From contig NZ_CP092196.1 of the NCBI RefSeq assembly GCF_022344005.1, forward strand, positions 248,001 to 312,000: a stretch of DNA of 64,000 bases. The letters are read 5' to 3'. The notes below the pieces were generated by a model, which had not been told where the DNA came from, did not search any database, and saw nothing but the letters and a program-made list of their open reading frames with translations. The translations under genes and the position numbers were made by a program. Source of the stretch: Deinococcus sp. KNUC1210. GTDB taxonomy: Bacteria; Deinococcota; Deinococci; Deinococcales; Deinococcaceae. Shown here in pieces: positions 18,701 to 27,211 of this stretch; position 1 is the first letter of the stretch, and each line of letters opens with the position of its first letter.

Positions 18701-19165
18701 ATGAAACCAATCTTCCTCATACCCCTCGCCTTTGCCTCTCTGCTGTCCGCGTGTGCTCCGGCAACGCAGCAATCCATCATTCAACCGCGTGCCACCGTTT
18801 TCACCAGTTCCGGCAGCGTCTCTCCAGCTTCGGGCGTGTCCGGTCTCGTGCACACCACCCTGCCGACCACCCGGGCCACCTGCAGCGGCACCGGCTACGG
18901 GTTTGCCAGCAAAGTCTTTGTGGACCTGAAGCTCACAGCCAACAATCAAGACAGCACCGCCAAGGGTGTGATGACCATCAATGGCGACACGCAGACGTTG
19001 ACGCTGACCGGCTTCGTGCAACCCAAATCTCAAGGCGTCTACTTCTCGCTGACCGGCTCGTCGAACACCGTGCTTCAGCTTCAAGGCACCCTGGATCAGG
19101 GAACGTTCACCGGGAACTTCAACGGCCACCCCACCTCCTTCGTGTTCCAGCTGCACTGTTCCTGA
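18701..19165 (+). CDS. small lipoprotein
   Basis: The protein of ~154 residues starts MKPIFLIPLAFASLLSACAP, with a lipobox LLSAC. The mature part is Thr/Ser/Gly-rich and beta-like (SGSVSPASGVSG..., ending in VFQLHCS). It probably faces the periplasm or the cell surface. No family is recognised. A longer upstream frame exists, but only this Met is followed by a signal sequence. Confidence 0.73.
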   Translation: MKPIFLIPLAFASLLSACAPATQQSIIQPRATVFTSSGSVSPASGVSGLVHTTLPTTRATCSGTGYGFASKVFVDLKLTANNQDSTAKGVMTINGDTQTLTLTGFVQPKSQGVYFSLTGSSNTVLQLQGTLDQGTFTGNFNGHPTSFVFQLHCS

Positions 19166-19290
19166 AACCCGTCGACGTGTGGCAACGTAGCAGGCCGACA
19201 GCGTCGTGTGTCTCTCCGCCTACGGAGACCGTGAATGAAGTTTGTCCTTCCCGTACGAGCGCGGCGCGGGGCTGGACTGGAGGAAGCCCA

Positions 19291-20007
19291 ATGACCTTGA
19301 AACGCCCCTTTCTGCTCCGACCTTTCCTGCCGTTGACGCTGCTGGCTGCGTCGATGGCCAGCGCCCAGATCGACGGGCCGCTTGACTGCAGCGTCTTCAA
19401 CGTGCCGGACATGACATACCTGATGTACAAGGTGCCGGGAAGCCCTGAGGGGCTGGCGGGGACGTCGTTTCAGAACTTCTCCAAAGGCGACTTCGATCTG
19501 ACCGCCTGCGGGTACACCATCTCGAACCACGCAGGCGTCACCTCCTTCCGGGCCGCCAATCTGCAGAAGCTGCTGAATCTCTTCTCGGTCCCGAGCGCTG
19601 GCTTCTTCGGCGTGTCGGGAGTGGGACCGATCAACCGGACGGCACTCGAGATCAACAGTGTGACCGAAATCAAGGACGCCGAGTTTCTGGGAAGCAAGGT
19701 CTACGACATCTATCACTATCCCATCACTGTTGATTTTCGTGCAGCGAACGTGTTCACCCCGGCGCCGTTCACTGAAAACGACTACTCGCGCTTCAAGGAT
19801 GTCACGATCAACTACCGCATCAACGGTGGCGCGCTGATGACCTATGCGAAGGATGGCCAACCGACGTCCTTCCCGATCGACCGCCAGACCAGGACGCTCG
19901 ACTTTTACATCGACCGGGCGGGTCAGCGAGGCTTCGATCGGGTCAGTGTGGACCTCCAGGCGAGTCAGGTGACGGTCTGGACCGACTACCCCTTTCCCCA
20001 GCAGTGA
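19291..20007 (+). CDS. secreted hypothetical protein
   Basis: The 238-residue product starts MTLKRPFLLRPFLPLTLLAA and has a cleavable signal ending SMASA-QI. An AGGA ribosome site lies 6-9 bases upstream. The mature domain is beta-rich, with two Cys (LDCSVF, TACGY) and aromatic strands (DIYHYPITVDFRAANVF). Charge and cleavage site suggest a periplasmic or secreted role. I cannot name a family. A long frame reading in from upstream is artefactual. Confidence 0.78.
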   Translation: MTLKRPFLLRPFLPLTLLAASMASAQIDGPLDCSVFNVPDMTYLMYKVPGSPEGLAGTSFQNFSKGDFDLTACGYTISNHAGVTSFRAANLQKLLNLFSVPSAGFFGVSGVGPINRTALEINSVTEIKDAEFLGSKVYDIYHYPITVDFRAANVFTPAPFTENDYSRFKDVTINYRINGGALMTYAKDGQPTSFPIDRQTRTLDFYIDRAGQRGFDRVSVDLQASQVTVWTDYPFPQQ

Positions 20008-20025
20008 CGCAGTCTCAGGAGAGCT

Positions 20026-20121
20026 TATGAAGCGTCTCGCCTCGGTCCTTGCCGTCCCCGCTGCCGCCCTCACGGCCACTACCACGAACAATTATATGCA
20101 ATTCAGGACCAACACGGGCTG
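20026..20121 (+). pseudogene. truncated exported protein, signal peptide only
   Basis: Shortly after the previous stop and a GGAGAGCTT ribosome site, MKRLASVLAVPAAALTATTT is read, then the sequence turns AT-rich and stops. This looks like the signal peptide of a third exported protein whose body was lost when AT-rich DNA replaced it. Confidence 0.35.
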
Positions 20122-20167
20122 AATGGCCACCATAAATCTGTCGGGCGGAAGGGATGAAGGAGCACAT

Positions 20168-20695
20168 ATGATGAAACTGATGATAGCGTGCGCCATCTTG
20201 ATAGCATCGACCTACGCTTCTGCGTCTTACATGAAGATAGGCACTGACGGTAACGGCGTTTTCTTCGAAAAGGATACAGATACAGATCTTAATTTGGGAG
20301 TTGCGTTGCGCCAAGCTTGGGTCGGTGGTGTGGCTGTTGTTACCGTAAATTATGCTCTTCTTGACAAGAGCTTGGTGCTTATTAACTGTAAAGAATACGT
20401 GTATCAAGGTGAGATCAGCAAGAATTATATTTTTGCGGTAAATAACAAAAGCGCAGTACTCAAATCAGGTGACATAGGATACAGTCTTGTGAAGCCTATA
20501 GTTGATGCGACAACAGAAGACGAACAAGCATCTGTTGCGATAAATACATGTGGTTCTATGACGACAGCTGGCCCCACCACTCAGATTTCTATACCTATAG
20601 ACGTTGCAATGCTGACTCTAGCTGAGCCATTCAAAGATTTCACGTTTAATTTGGTTCAGCTGGAAAATAATAGGATCTCCGCTGAGCTGAGATGA
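20168..20695 (+). CDS. secreted protein, AT-rich gene
   Basis: The ~175-residue protein starts at MMKLMIACAILIASTYASA after AAGGAGCAC. A signal peptide precedes a ~155-residue beta-rich domain with two Cys (LINCKEY, INTCGS). Codon usage is much more AT-rich than in the preceding exported genes, suggesting separate acquisition. The function is unknown. Confidence 0.65.
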   Translation: MMKLMIACAILIASTYASASYMKIGTDGNGVFFEKDTDTDLNLGVALRQAWVGGVAVVTVNYALLDKSLVLINCKEYVYQGEISKNYIFAVNNKSAVLKSGDIGYSLVKPIVDATTEDEQASVAINTCGSMTTAGPTTQISIPIDVAMLTLAEPFKDFTFNLVQLENNRISAELR

Positions 20696-21111
20696 CTTTA
20701 CGCATAGCGTCAATTGGCAAGAGTTATAATCTGCTCCAGCCGGGCTAATAAATGGAAACAGAAAGATGACTGTTCAGCACCCTAGGCGTTGTGCTGAACA
20801 GTTACGCTGGGGGAAGAATGACGGCACTGAGCGGCGAGCTTTGCTGATTAAAGGCGCTGAGGAGAGCAGGCAGCAACAGAAGGGTAAAGGAAGTTGGTTA
20901 TCTTATTATCTTTTTTATTCTTCCATACTCGGGGAGAGAAGTGAAAGCAAGTGTCGCATCTGAGACGAGTGTGCAGGAAGACGGCTATTCAAAGGCGATA
21001 CTAACAGGAGAACTGTAGTGTGAACCTGAGCAGATGCGTGAAAATAGAGGCTGTATATAAGTATCATCCATCCATTACTCACAGGTTTGCTCATCAATAT
21101 CTGTTTACGCT
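20696..21111. other. AT-rich intergenic segment with one palindrome
   Basis: No gene is supported; the 65-codon plus frame at 20766 begins inside the palindrome. Confidence 0.45.
20767..20804. repeat. paired-IR palindrome
   Basis: The arms TGACTGTTCAGCAC and GTGCTGAACAGTTA flank a 10-base centre. They match the IS66-type terminal repeat of this window, so this may be what remains of an internally deleted element. Confidence 0.6.
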
Positions 21112-21657
21112 TTAAAATAAAGGCTCCCCTTTCATCTTAAGGGTCATCCAAAAAGTATTATCTAGCGGCTCTTCTAGGTAATTACACACTTCGATGTACT
21201 CTTGTAGCGTGATTTCAGTAAAGTCAGACCATCCATAGCTTCCCAATATCTCTACATACAGTGAAAATTTTTTCGCAATTCTTATAAAATCCTCACTTCC
21301 TCCGCTATGAGGTATACACCCGAAGCAAGCATCCTTTTGAGAATAAATGTACAAATTACCCCAATTATCCCTACCAAACTCCACAACTTCCATATTTTTC
21401 ATAAAGCGATCGAAAATCTCATCAAAACTAAGAAATAGTATGTTGAATATTGACTTCATACTAACATCATAGGCTGAATGGAGATATATTATGTCTTCAG
21501 GAAGGTCAGCCATCATCTTTGGCGACTCATAGTGTTCTTTTATATCAATACTTATGATTTTAATAACATCGATTGGCACCAGTGAGCCAAGTGATTCAAG
21601 CATCTGGTTCAGCTCACGAGATTTTAACAACATGCTATAATCAAGTAGGTTTCTCAT
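21112..21657 (-). CDS. hypothetical AT-rich protein
   Basis: Starting at MRNLLDYSMLLKSRE, the protein is ~181 residues, acidic and soluble, with many aromatic residues. It resembles in style, not in sequence, immunity-like accessory proteins such as those at 395 and 27254. The longer upstream frame crosses GC-rich DNA and is not used. Confidence 0.58.
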   Translation of the reverse strand: MRNLLDYSMLLKSRELNQMLESLGSLVPIDVIKIISIDIKEHYESPKMMADLPEDIIYLHSAYDVSMKSIFNILFLSFDEIFDRFMKNMEVVEFGRDNWGNLYIYSQKDACFGCIPHSGGSEDFIRIAKKFSLYVEILGSYGWSDFTEITLQEYIEVCNYLEEPLDNTFWMTLKMKGEPLF

Positions 21658-21666
21658 AATTTTAAA

Positions 21667-21729
21667 AGTGGAACCGGTGCGTTGACCGACGGCGACTTCG
21701 AGCGCGCGAAGGACAGTCTGCTGCGCTGA
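21667..21729 (+). pseudogene. SHOCT-like C-terminal tail
   Basis: The last 20 codons of a lost gene read SGTGALTDGDFERAKDSLLR and stop. This is the terminal helix pair of SHOCT domains (GALTDEEFEAKKAELL-type). Upstream is AT-rich foreign DNA. Confidence 0.35.
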
Positions 21730-21755
21730 TACTTGAGCGCATCTGGAGGGAGCTA

Positions 21756-21866
21756 TTGATACCTGCATAAGTCAGATACACCTAACTTCCAGAATAGGAG
21801 CTTGGGGCACGCTCTTACTCCACAGGTACACCCCGGTCACCCGTCCCCAACTGATGCAGGTATCAA
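21756..21866 (+). repeat. 111-bp MITE-like element, copy B
   Basis: The ends are TTGATACCTGCATAAGTC and, inverted, TTGATACCTGCATCAGTTGG. The length is exactly 111 bp, the same as copies A, C and E. Confidence 0.75.
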
Positions 21867-21928
21867 TATAAGGCCAACAGAGATCCGCCCAGACTTCAGC
21901 CCGGGCATGTCCAGAGGGTTCTAGTCGG

Positions 21929-22339
21929 TTAATCGCGCTCCTGGCAGGCGAAGCGCAGGGGTAGCGAAAATCTCAGGCCGCCCACCCGTTCACACAGCGC
22001 CTGCCGTTCGACCGTGCGTCCCGTACGCCAGGACATCACATGCTCAGTCAGGCCGAGTGTCATCCGCAGCCACCTCGCTAGCGCCGTGCCCGCCGAGCGA
22101 CTGATGCTTACTTCTCTGCGCTTGCCGCCCTTGCCGCGCTCAACACTCAGCCACAGCTGTTCGTCTCCCAGATGCACCTCGGCCCGGCGCAGCGCGATCA
22201 TCTCGCTCACCCGGAGTCCCAGGTGGGCCCCCAGCAGAATCACCACGGCTTCCTGGAGCTTTGTCAGGTCGGCCTTTGGGTACGGGCGACGCTTCTGGTG
22301 GTCGGGCACCCGGTCGGGGGTGGCCCGCACGTCGGTCAA
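21929..22339 (-). pseudogene. tyrosine recombinase fragment
   Basis: The 136-codon frame contains VILLGAHLGLRVSEMIALRR, with the first catalytic Arg, and RGKGGKRREV, with the beta-hairpin Lys. It stops before the HxxR and Tyr motifs. The N-terminal DNA-binding domain is also missing. It is therefore an inactive remnant of an integrase or XerC-like enzyme. Confidence 0.72.
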
Positions 22340-22430
22340 GAGTGCCGCTTCAGCGCCGCGCCGCGAAGACTGCCCGTGCCGCGTTCAGGCAGATGCAGCA
22401 GCGTTCGTGAACAGTTCGCGTTACCCTGGC

Positions 22431-23033
22431 ATGATGCGCCCTATCCTCGCTCTTCTGACCGCCCTGCTCGTCCCAGTGGCCTCCGCTGCACCGTCGACGG
22501 TCGTCCCTTCCAATGCCATGCCCACAGGAACATATGCTTCCTGGGGCACGCAGTGGTGGATCTGGGCCCTCACCTCTCCCGAGGATGCCGACCCCGTGCA
22601 GGACTTGACTGGCCAGTACTGCGGCGTGAACCAGCGAGGTGACATCTGGTTCCTGGCGGGTACATACGAGAACGGCACAGCAGTGCGCCGTACCTGCACC
22701 ATTCCTGTGGGGAAGACCGTGTTCTTCCCCATTCTGAACTACCGAGTGCTCGCCAAGTCCCAGGAGACCTGTACCCAGAACCTCCAGGCCGTGACCGCTC
22801 CAATGGAAGCCGCCAGCGGCCTCAGCGTGAGGATGGACGGGGAACCCTTGGCGGGCGTGACGCGCGGGGTGACGGATGGTTGTGTGTACTTGACGAGCTA
22901 CCGCATATGGCTGGGCTCCGACGGGTACTGGATGGCCGTCAAGTTCACGATTCCCGGGCGGCACACGTTGGCTTTTACTGGGGCCATGTCGGGATTCCGG
23001 CAGGACGTTTCATACACGCTCGTGGTGAAGTAG
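22431..23033 (+). CDS. secreted hypothetical protein
   Basis: This ~200-residue protein starts MMRPILALLTALLVPVASAA, an export signal. The mature part has conserved-looking aromatic blocks (GTYASWGTQWWIWALTSPED and GKTVFFPILNY) and Cys pairs. I recall similar exported proteins in varied bacteria but no function. It ends 28 bp before a MITE copy. Confidence 0.73.
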   Translation: MMRPILALLTALLVPVASAAPSTVVPSNAMPTGTYASWGTQWWIWALTSPEDADPVQDLTGQYCGVNQRGDIWFLAGTYENGTAVRRTCTIPVGKTVFFPILNYRVLAKSQETCTQNLQAVTAPMEAASGLSVRMDGEPLAGVTRGVTDGCVYLTSYRIWLGSDGYWMAVKFTIPGRHTLAFTGAMSGFRQDVSYTLVVK

Positions 23034-23061
23034 CCGGAGTGCGTCTCCGCCACTGCCGTTC

Positions 23062-23172
23062 TTGATCCCTGCATCAGCTGGGGATGGGTAACTGGGGTAC
23101 ATTCATTGGTGGAGGCTGTCTCTCCCACTCGCGCGCTGGAAGCAGAACATAACCTACTGGTGCCGATATCAA
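23062..23172 (-). repeat. 111-bp MITE-like element, copy E (inverted)
   Basis: In this copy the conserved right-end sequence TTGATCCCTGCATCAGCTGG lies first, and the other end is degenerate (CCGATATCAA). The orientation is opposite to the other copies. Confidence 0.62.
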
Positions 23173-23192
23173 TCGTGGAATAAGTCAAAGGT

Positions 23193-23549
23193 ATGTATAT
23201 CGACAGAACCGACACGCCGCGGCCATCTTCTGAGTTCATGCAGGAAAGCCATGCTTCAGCAACCATTCACCACGTATTCGTCGTTACCGGCCGCGGATGG
23301 ATGCTCGAACGGGTGGACCTTGAGGGCATCGTCCGAACGGGTGACTGGATCTTCGTCGGCACCACTTCCAAAGCGTGCAAAGCTGTACAAGTGATCGCTG
23401 TGGAGTTTGTCGATCATCGTTTAGCACACCAGGCAGCGGTTGCCGTTGTCATCCGAAAACTGAAGTCTTTGATGTTGGACAACCTCCGGGGCCAGCGTGT
23501 GCAGTTCGTGCATGACGAGCACTTGAGACAACATGGGCGTGACGATTGA
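23193..23549 (+). CDS. small EF-Tu domain II-like protein
   Basis: This 118-residue protein contains HHVFVVTGRGWMLERVDLEG, then IVRTGDWIFVG. The pattern FxVTGRG...GxVRxGD is that of beta-barrel domain II of translational GTPases. There is no G domain, so it is a stand-alone barrel of unknown role. It lies between MITE copies E and F, and its TGA stop is formed by the F terminus. Confidence 0.55.
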   Translation: MYIDRTDTPRPSSEFMQESHASATIHHVFVVTGRGWMLERVDLEGIVRTGDWIFVGTTSKACKAVQVIAVEFVDHRLAHQAAVAVVIRKLKSLMLDNLRGQRVQFVHDEHLRQHGRDD

Positions 23550-23590
23550 TCCCTGCATAAATCGGTCACATCGGACTTTAGAAGCAGCGC
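23546..23590 (+). repeat. half copy F of the MITE-like element
   Basis: Only the left end is present (TTGATCCCTGCATAAATCGG followed by TCAC); no matching right end is seen within 150 bp. Confidence 0.55.
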
Positions 23591-23668
23591 AGGGCAAACG
23601 CTGGATGCTACAAAGATAGGCGTTCCGCCCCGCGCATTCGCCCCTTCCTCTCTTCCAGGACGCCTGCC

Positions 23669-24706
23669 ATGATCGACACTGCCTCCCCAACCCGCTCCGT
23701 GCCGTCCGTTCTCCCTGCCGTGCTGCCACGTGATCAGGCGTACGCCGCCGTCCGAGCCGGGAGAATCGATGAGGTGCTCGCGCCGGCCCGGGCGCTGCAG
23801 GCAGCCTTTGAGCGCGGAGAAGTCCAGGAAAACCTGCTCTCCGCGCTGAGCGTCTTCGGCAGCTACCGCCCCGAACTGACGGACGCGATCGTCCGCAACG
23901 CCGAAACGCGCAGCAACGACTACGTCTCGCAACTCGCTGCGGGTGGACATTATCTCGGCCTGCTGGGACTGCTGCGAACCATGCGTCTGGGCCGCGACAT
24001 CCCTCAGGAAAGCCGCGCCAGAATGGTGACTGCGACCGAACAGGCCGACATCTACCTGCGCCGGGCGCTGCATACCACCTCCCAGCCCAGTCTCGCGTAT
24101 GCCCTGCGGCTCAACAGCGCCATGGTATTCGGGCAGGATACCTGGGACGTGTACATCGAGGGACTGCGGCGCTGCCCGACCAGCCTGCGCCTGCGCGAGG
24201 AGATGCTGAAGTCCCTGCGGGCTGAGTGGGGCGGCAACGGTGACTTCAGCGCCATGCGGGCGTTTCTGAGGCGCCCGGAACACCAGAGCCTTCCTGAAGA
24301 TCAGCAGCGGCGCCTGGCGGCGCTGGAGCTGGCGTACGAAGCCCATCACCACCTGCACTTCCTGAACGACGCAGCGCGTGGCTTTTCGCTGTACCGTCAG
24401 TCGATCGCCCTCACGCCCACCATCAGTGCCTACCTCGGAATGATGGAGGCGCCCAGCAACGACCCCACCAATCCGCTCGCCAACGTGGATACCTACGCGC
24501 AACTTGTGCTGGATATGGATCCCGACAATGATCACGCCCGCGCCCGCTGGGGCGCCGCTCACGCGCTGAGCGGCCGCAGTTGGTACGGCCTGAAGGTGCT
24601 GCGCCACGCGCGCATGTGGGGCGAGACCTACGCCGCGGATCAGCTCAGACAGCCGGGCTTCCGGCGGTATACGCTCTTCCGCGTCCTCGCCCGCCTCGGA
24701 CAGTAA
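23669..24706 (+). CDS. helical hypothetical protein (DUF4034-like)
   Basis: The 345-residue protein is almost entirely alpha-helical, with TPR-like repeats (for example QADIYLRRALHTTSQPSLAY). It has no signal or membrane helix. The general look matches DUF4034 proteins, which often sit beside secreted-effector or accessory loci; the assignment is tentative. The start at MIDTASPTRS follows a purine-rich AGGACG site. The stop is 6 bp before MITE copy C. Confidence 0.68.
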   Translation: MIDTASPTRSVPSVLPAVLPRDQAYAAVRAGRIDEVLAPARALQAAFERGEVQENLLSALSVFGSYRPELTDAIVRNAETRSNDYVSQLAAGGHYLGLLGLLRTMRLGRDIPQESRARMVTATEQADIYLRRALHTTSQPSLAYALRLNSAMVFGQDTWDVYIEGLRRCPTSLRLREEMLKSLRAEWGGNGDFSAMRAFLRRPEHQSLPEDQQRRLAALELAYEAHHHLHFLNDAARGFSLYRQSIALTPTISAYLGMMEAPSNDPTNPLANVDTYAQLVLDMDPDNDHARARWGAAHALSGRSWYGLKVLRHARMWGETYAADQLRQPGFRRYTLFRVLARLGQ

Positions 24707-24712
24707 GCGCTC

Positions 24713-24823
24713 TTGATCCCCGCATAAATCGGAGACGCCTTGCAGGCCGACCGTTGGTACGACAGGAGGTTGCCACCGCGGGGAGATGCTCGGTTACCTG
24801 TCCCCAACTTATGCAGGTATCAA
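24713..24823 (+). repeat. 111-bp MITE-like element, copy C
   Basis: The ends are TTGATCCCCGCATAAATCGG and, inverted, TTGATACCTGCATAAGTTGG. It separates the DUF4034-like gene from a 5'-truncated gene. Confidence 0.75.
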
Positions 24824-25255
24824 TAGAACAGCAAGACCCTGACCTCCCAGGTGAGTTCACCGAAGACGAGCGCAAGCATCTGCTATTCAGCATCGAAAAA
24901 CAGCTCCGCATTCCCTCCGACATCACCCTGCTGCCGCCCGGGCTGCAGGCCGTCGTCACGCCCGACCACCTCCAGGCGGTCAGCCGCTACGCTCAACAGC
25001 TCGCCGGGTCAACTGATGCCCTACGTCCGAGCGGTTCAAGGACCTTACCTCGACGAGACGTTCGGAGTCCTCACGGGATTTGTAGCCGTCCAGGGATTGG
25101 AGCGCGGCTCGATCACCATCCCGGCCGGTGGCTGCTGGCCCAGTACCGCTCATCTGCCCGCCTGGGTGCTCGACGAACTCCAGCCCACCTCGTCTGTGCT
25201 GGTGCCGAGCACCCGCATCATCACCGAGAGTTATCTGCCGTTGATGGGGTCGCAC
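24824..25255 (+). pseudogene. hypothetical protein, 5'-truncated and frameshifted
   Basis: Directly after MITE copy C one reads FTEDERKHLLFSIEKQLRIP and LQAVVTPDHLQAVSRYAQQL, then A-G. One extra G in a GGG run near 25006 shifts to LMPYVRAVQGPYLDETFGVL and GLERGSITIPAGGCWPS. No family is known. The native start was probably removed by the element. Confidence 0.42.
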
Positions 25256-25475
25256 GAGCGTCAGAACAGACTTTCCCGCTCAGGAATCTGGGCCAGGTCC
25301 TCTTCAATGCTGTCAGGATCACGCGGCGATCTGAGTTGTCCACCCACGACTCCCTCCGGACCCGGTCCTCAGACCACCCGGCCGTCAGCCAGCCTCAAGG
25401 CCGACCGAACGTGCTGCGATCACCTGCCGAGCAAGCGGCGGGCCGCCCCCGATCAGCGGGGCACCTCCGTTTCGA
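25256..25475 (+). other. intergenic
   Basis: Continuing frames are probably read-through of the damaged upstream gene. Confidence 0.3.
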
Positions 25476-26288
25476 TCAGGCAACGAAGCGGACGACGCCG
25501 CCGTCTACGCGAAGCGCCGCACCGGTCGTGGCCGAGGCTTGTTCTGAACTGACATACACGATCATGTTGGCGATCTCATCTGTCGTCGAGAACCGCTGAA
25601 TGAGACTGGTCGGCCGGGCTGACGCGAGGAAGCCCTGCTCGGCCTGCTCCTGCGTGATCCCCTGTGCCTGTGCCTGCTGTGCCAATAAGCTGCCCAGCGC
25701 CTCGGATCTTGTCGGGCCAGGCAGCACGGCGTTGACGGTCACGCCGGTGCCCGCAACCGCCTCAGCGAAGCCCCGTGAGACGGCGAGTTGCGCAATCTTC
25801 GATACTCCATAGTCGAGCATTTCCTTGGGAATATTGACGGCGGACTCGCTGCTGACGAAGACCACCCGGCCCCAGCCTTTGGCAACCATCTGGGGCAGAT
25901 AGTGGCGGGTCGCGCGCACACCACTCATCACGTTGGCCTGGAACAGGCCAAGCCAGTCCTCATCGGGAATCTTTGCGATGTCCTCGAAGCCGTTGTATTC
26001 CCGTAGGTGCGCCGAGCCGACATTGTTGACGAGGATATCGACATCAGGTACCTGTGCGAAGAGCTTCTCAGCACCCTCGGCCGTCGAAAGATCGGCGATC
26101 ATGCCGCTGATGCTGCTTGTCGGAAAGGCAAGCCGCATTTCACGCACGGCCGTGTCGATCCGCTCGGCGCTGCGCCCGTTGATGACGACTGAAGCGCCGG
26201 CTCGCGCCAGTCCCTCTGCGGTGGCCCGGCCGATGCCTGCGGTTGATCCAGTCACGAGGGCCGTCCGGCCAGTAAGGTCAATCATCAT
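25476..26288 (-). CDS. short-chain dehydrogenase/reductase
   Basis: The 270-residue SDR has TGSTAGIGRATA, the NNVGSAH loop, VVFVSSESAV, catalytic YGVSK and VLPGPTRSEA; after the GXSXGIG helix SVVINGRS suggests NADP(H). The C-terminal DGG in TTGAALRVDGG is standard for this family. The Met pair at 26288/26285 follows GGAGCTCC. It lies 77 bp downstream of an rrf2-type gene on the same strand, with a palindrome in the gap, so the two probably form a redox- or toxicant-responsive unit. Confidence 0.93.
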   Translation of the reverse strand: MMIDLTGRTALVTGSTAGIGRATAEGLARAGASVVINGRSAERIDTAVREMRLAFPTSSISGMIADLSTAEGAEKLFAQVPDVDILVNNVGSAHLREYNGFEDIAKIPDEDWLGLFQANVMSGVRATRHYLPQMVAKGWGRVVFVSSESAVNIPKEMLDYGVSKIAQLAVSRGFAEAVAGTGVTVNAVLPGPTRSEALGSLLAQQAQAQGITQEQAEQGFLASARPTSLIQRFSTTDEIANMIVYVSSEQASATTGAALRVDGGVVRFVA

Positions 26289-26327
26289 TGTGGAGCTCCT
26301 TTTTCCTGGTGTGTATGAGGATGGATA

Positions 26328-26352
26328 ACATGTAGTCAATGTAACTACATGT
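26328..26352 (-). promoter_or_regulatory. palindromic operator before the SDR gene
   Basis: The arms ACATGTAGT and ACTACATGT are separated by seven bases. The same arms occur upstream of the regulator at 26802-26826, pointing to one regulator binding both. Confidence 0.72.
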
Positions 26353-26365
26353 CAGGTAAAAAAAA

Positions 26366-26782
26366 TCAACCGATCCGTCGGGCGAGGTCGGACATCACGT
26401 CTGCGAGGGTGACCTTCGCCAGGTGAGCATCCAATACCGCTTGCGCCTCTCCAAAAACCGATCCCAGCGTATCCAGAATATTCCCACCAACGGAGCACTG
26501 GGGATTGGGCCGCTCGTGCAGTCTGAAGACCGACTCCGGCGCATCGACCGCGCGGTACACCTGAAGAAGTGTGAGTTCTTCCGGCCTGAGCGTGAGTTGA
26601 ATGCCAGCGATCCCCTGCTGAGTCTCCACCAGGCCAGCAGAACGCAGAAGGCTGACCGTACTGCGGATAACGACCGCATGGGTGCCCACACTGCTCGCGA
26701 GGTCTTCTGAGCTGAAGGTGCGTTGGGGGTTCAAGGCGATCATGGAGAGGATGTGGATGGCGACGGCGTACTGGCTTTTCAT
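26366..26782 (-). CDS. Rrf2-family transcriptional regulator
   Basis: The 138-residue protein begins MKSQYAVAIHILSMIALNPQ and has the Rrf2 winged helix (SSEDLASSVGTHAVVIRSTV, then SLLRSAGLVET). IscR/NsrR-type members carry three Cys for an iron-sulfur cluster. Here only one Cys remains (NPQCSVGGNI), as in YwnA- or CymR-like members that lack the cluster. It likely represses itself and the following SDR through the ACATGTAGT palindromes. Confidence 0.9.
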   Translation of the reverse strand: MKSQYAVAIHILSMIALNPQRTFSSEDLASSVGTHAVVIRSTVSLLRSAGLVETQQGIAGIQLTLRPEELTLLQVYRAVDAPESVFRLHERPNPQCSVGGNILDTLGSVFGEAQAVLDAHLAKVTLADVMSDLARRIG

Positions 26783-26801
26783 CGGTGCGGCCTCCCTTCC
26801 G

Positions 26802-26826
26802 ACATGTAGTCATGATGACTACATGC
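26802..26826 (-). promoter_or_regulatory. palindromic operator before the rrf2-type gene
   Basis: The palindrome ACATGTAGTCA/TGACTACATGC lies 20 bp before the regulator start and repeats the arms at 26328-26352. Confidence 0.72.
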
Positions 26827-26946
26827 TCGGTGGATGTCAAGTGTCCACCAGCACCTGTATCTGGGTGTCTGAGCGTCAGCTCCCACACCTGTAATCTCAG
26901 CTGAAGTTCAGAATGCGAGGGAGCTGCGCATCAAGGGAGCAGGAAG

Positions 26947-27205
26947 TTGGTCCATTCGAGACATTCACTGCTCAGCCCTCCTGAGCGGGAAACCCTGTTC
27001 CAACGCTCGTGCGACCCCTTGATGGCCAGCGGTGAGGCCCTGGTGGTCGCGCAGCTGCTGCGCGGCTCCGGCACGCTCCTGCACCGGCTCACCCTCACGG
27101 AGCACGCGTTCGACCCTGACCACACCAACCGGGTCACCCTCAACAAGACGATTCAGCCGTTCCGCCAGCTAGCGGAACGGCTGAACGCGGTTCTCAATTC
27201 TTGTT
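26947..27205 (+). pseudogene. 3'-truncated helical protein fragment
   Basis: A GC-rich frame encodes helices (LMASGEALVVAQLLRGSGTL, then HRLTLTEHAFDPDHTNRVTL). It is cut near 27200 by AT-rich DNA and a paired-IR palindrome. No family is recognised. Confidence 0.3.
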
Positions 27206-27211
27206 TATTTA

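Noticed and set aside
18619..19290. Long 5' extension of the exported protein at 19291
   Set aside because: It overlaps another lipoprotein gene in a different frame; the native start has a signal peptide and ribosome site.
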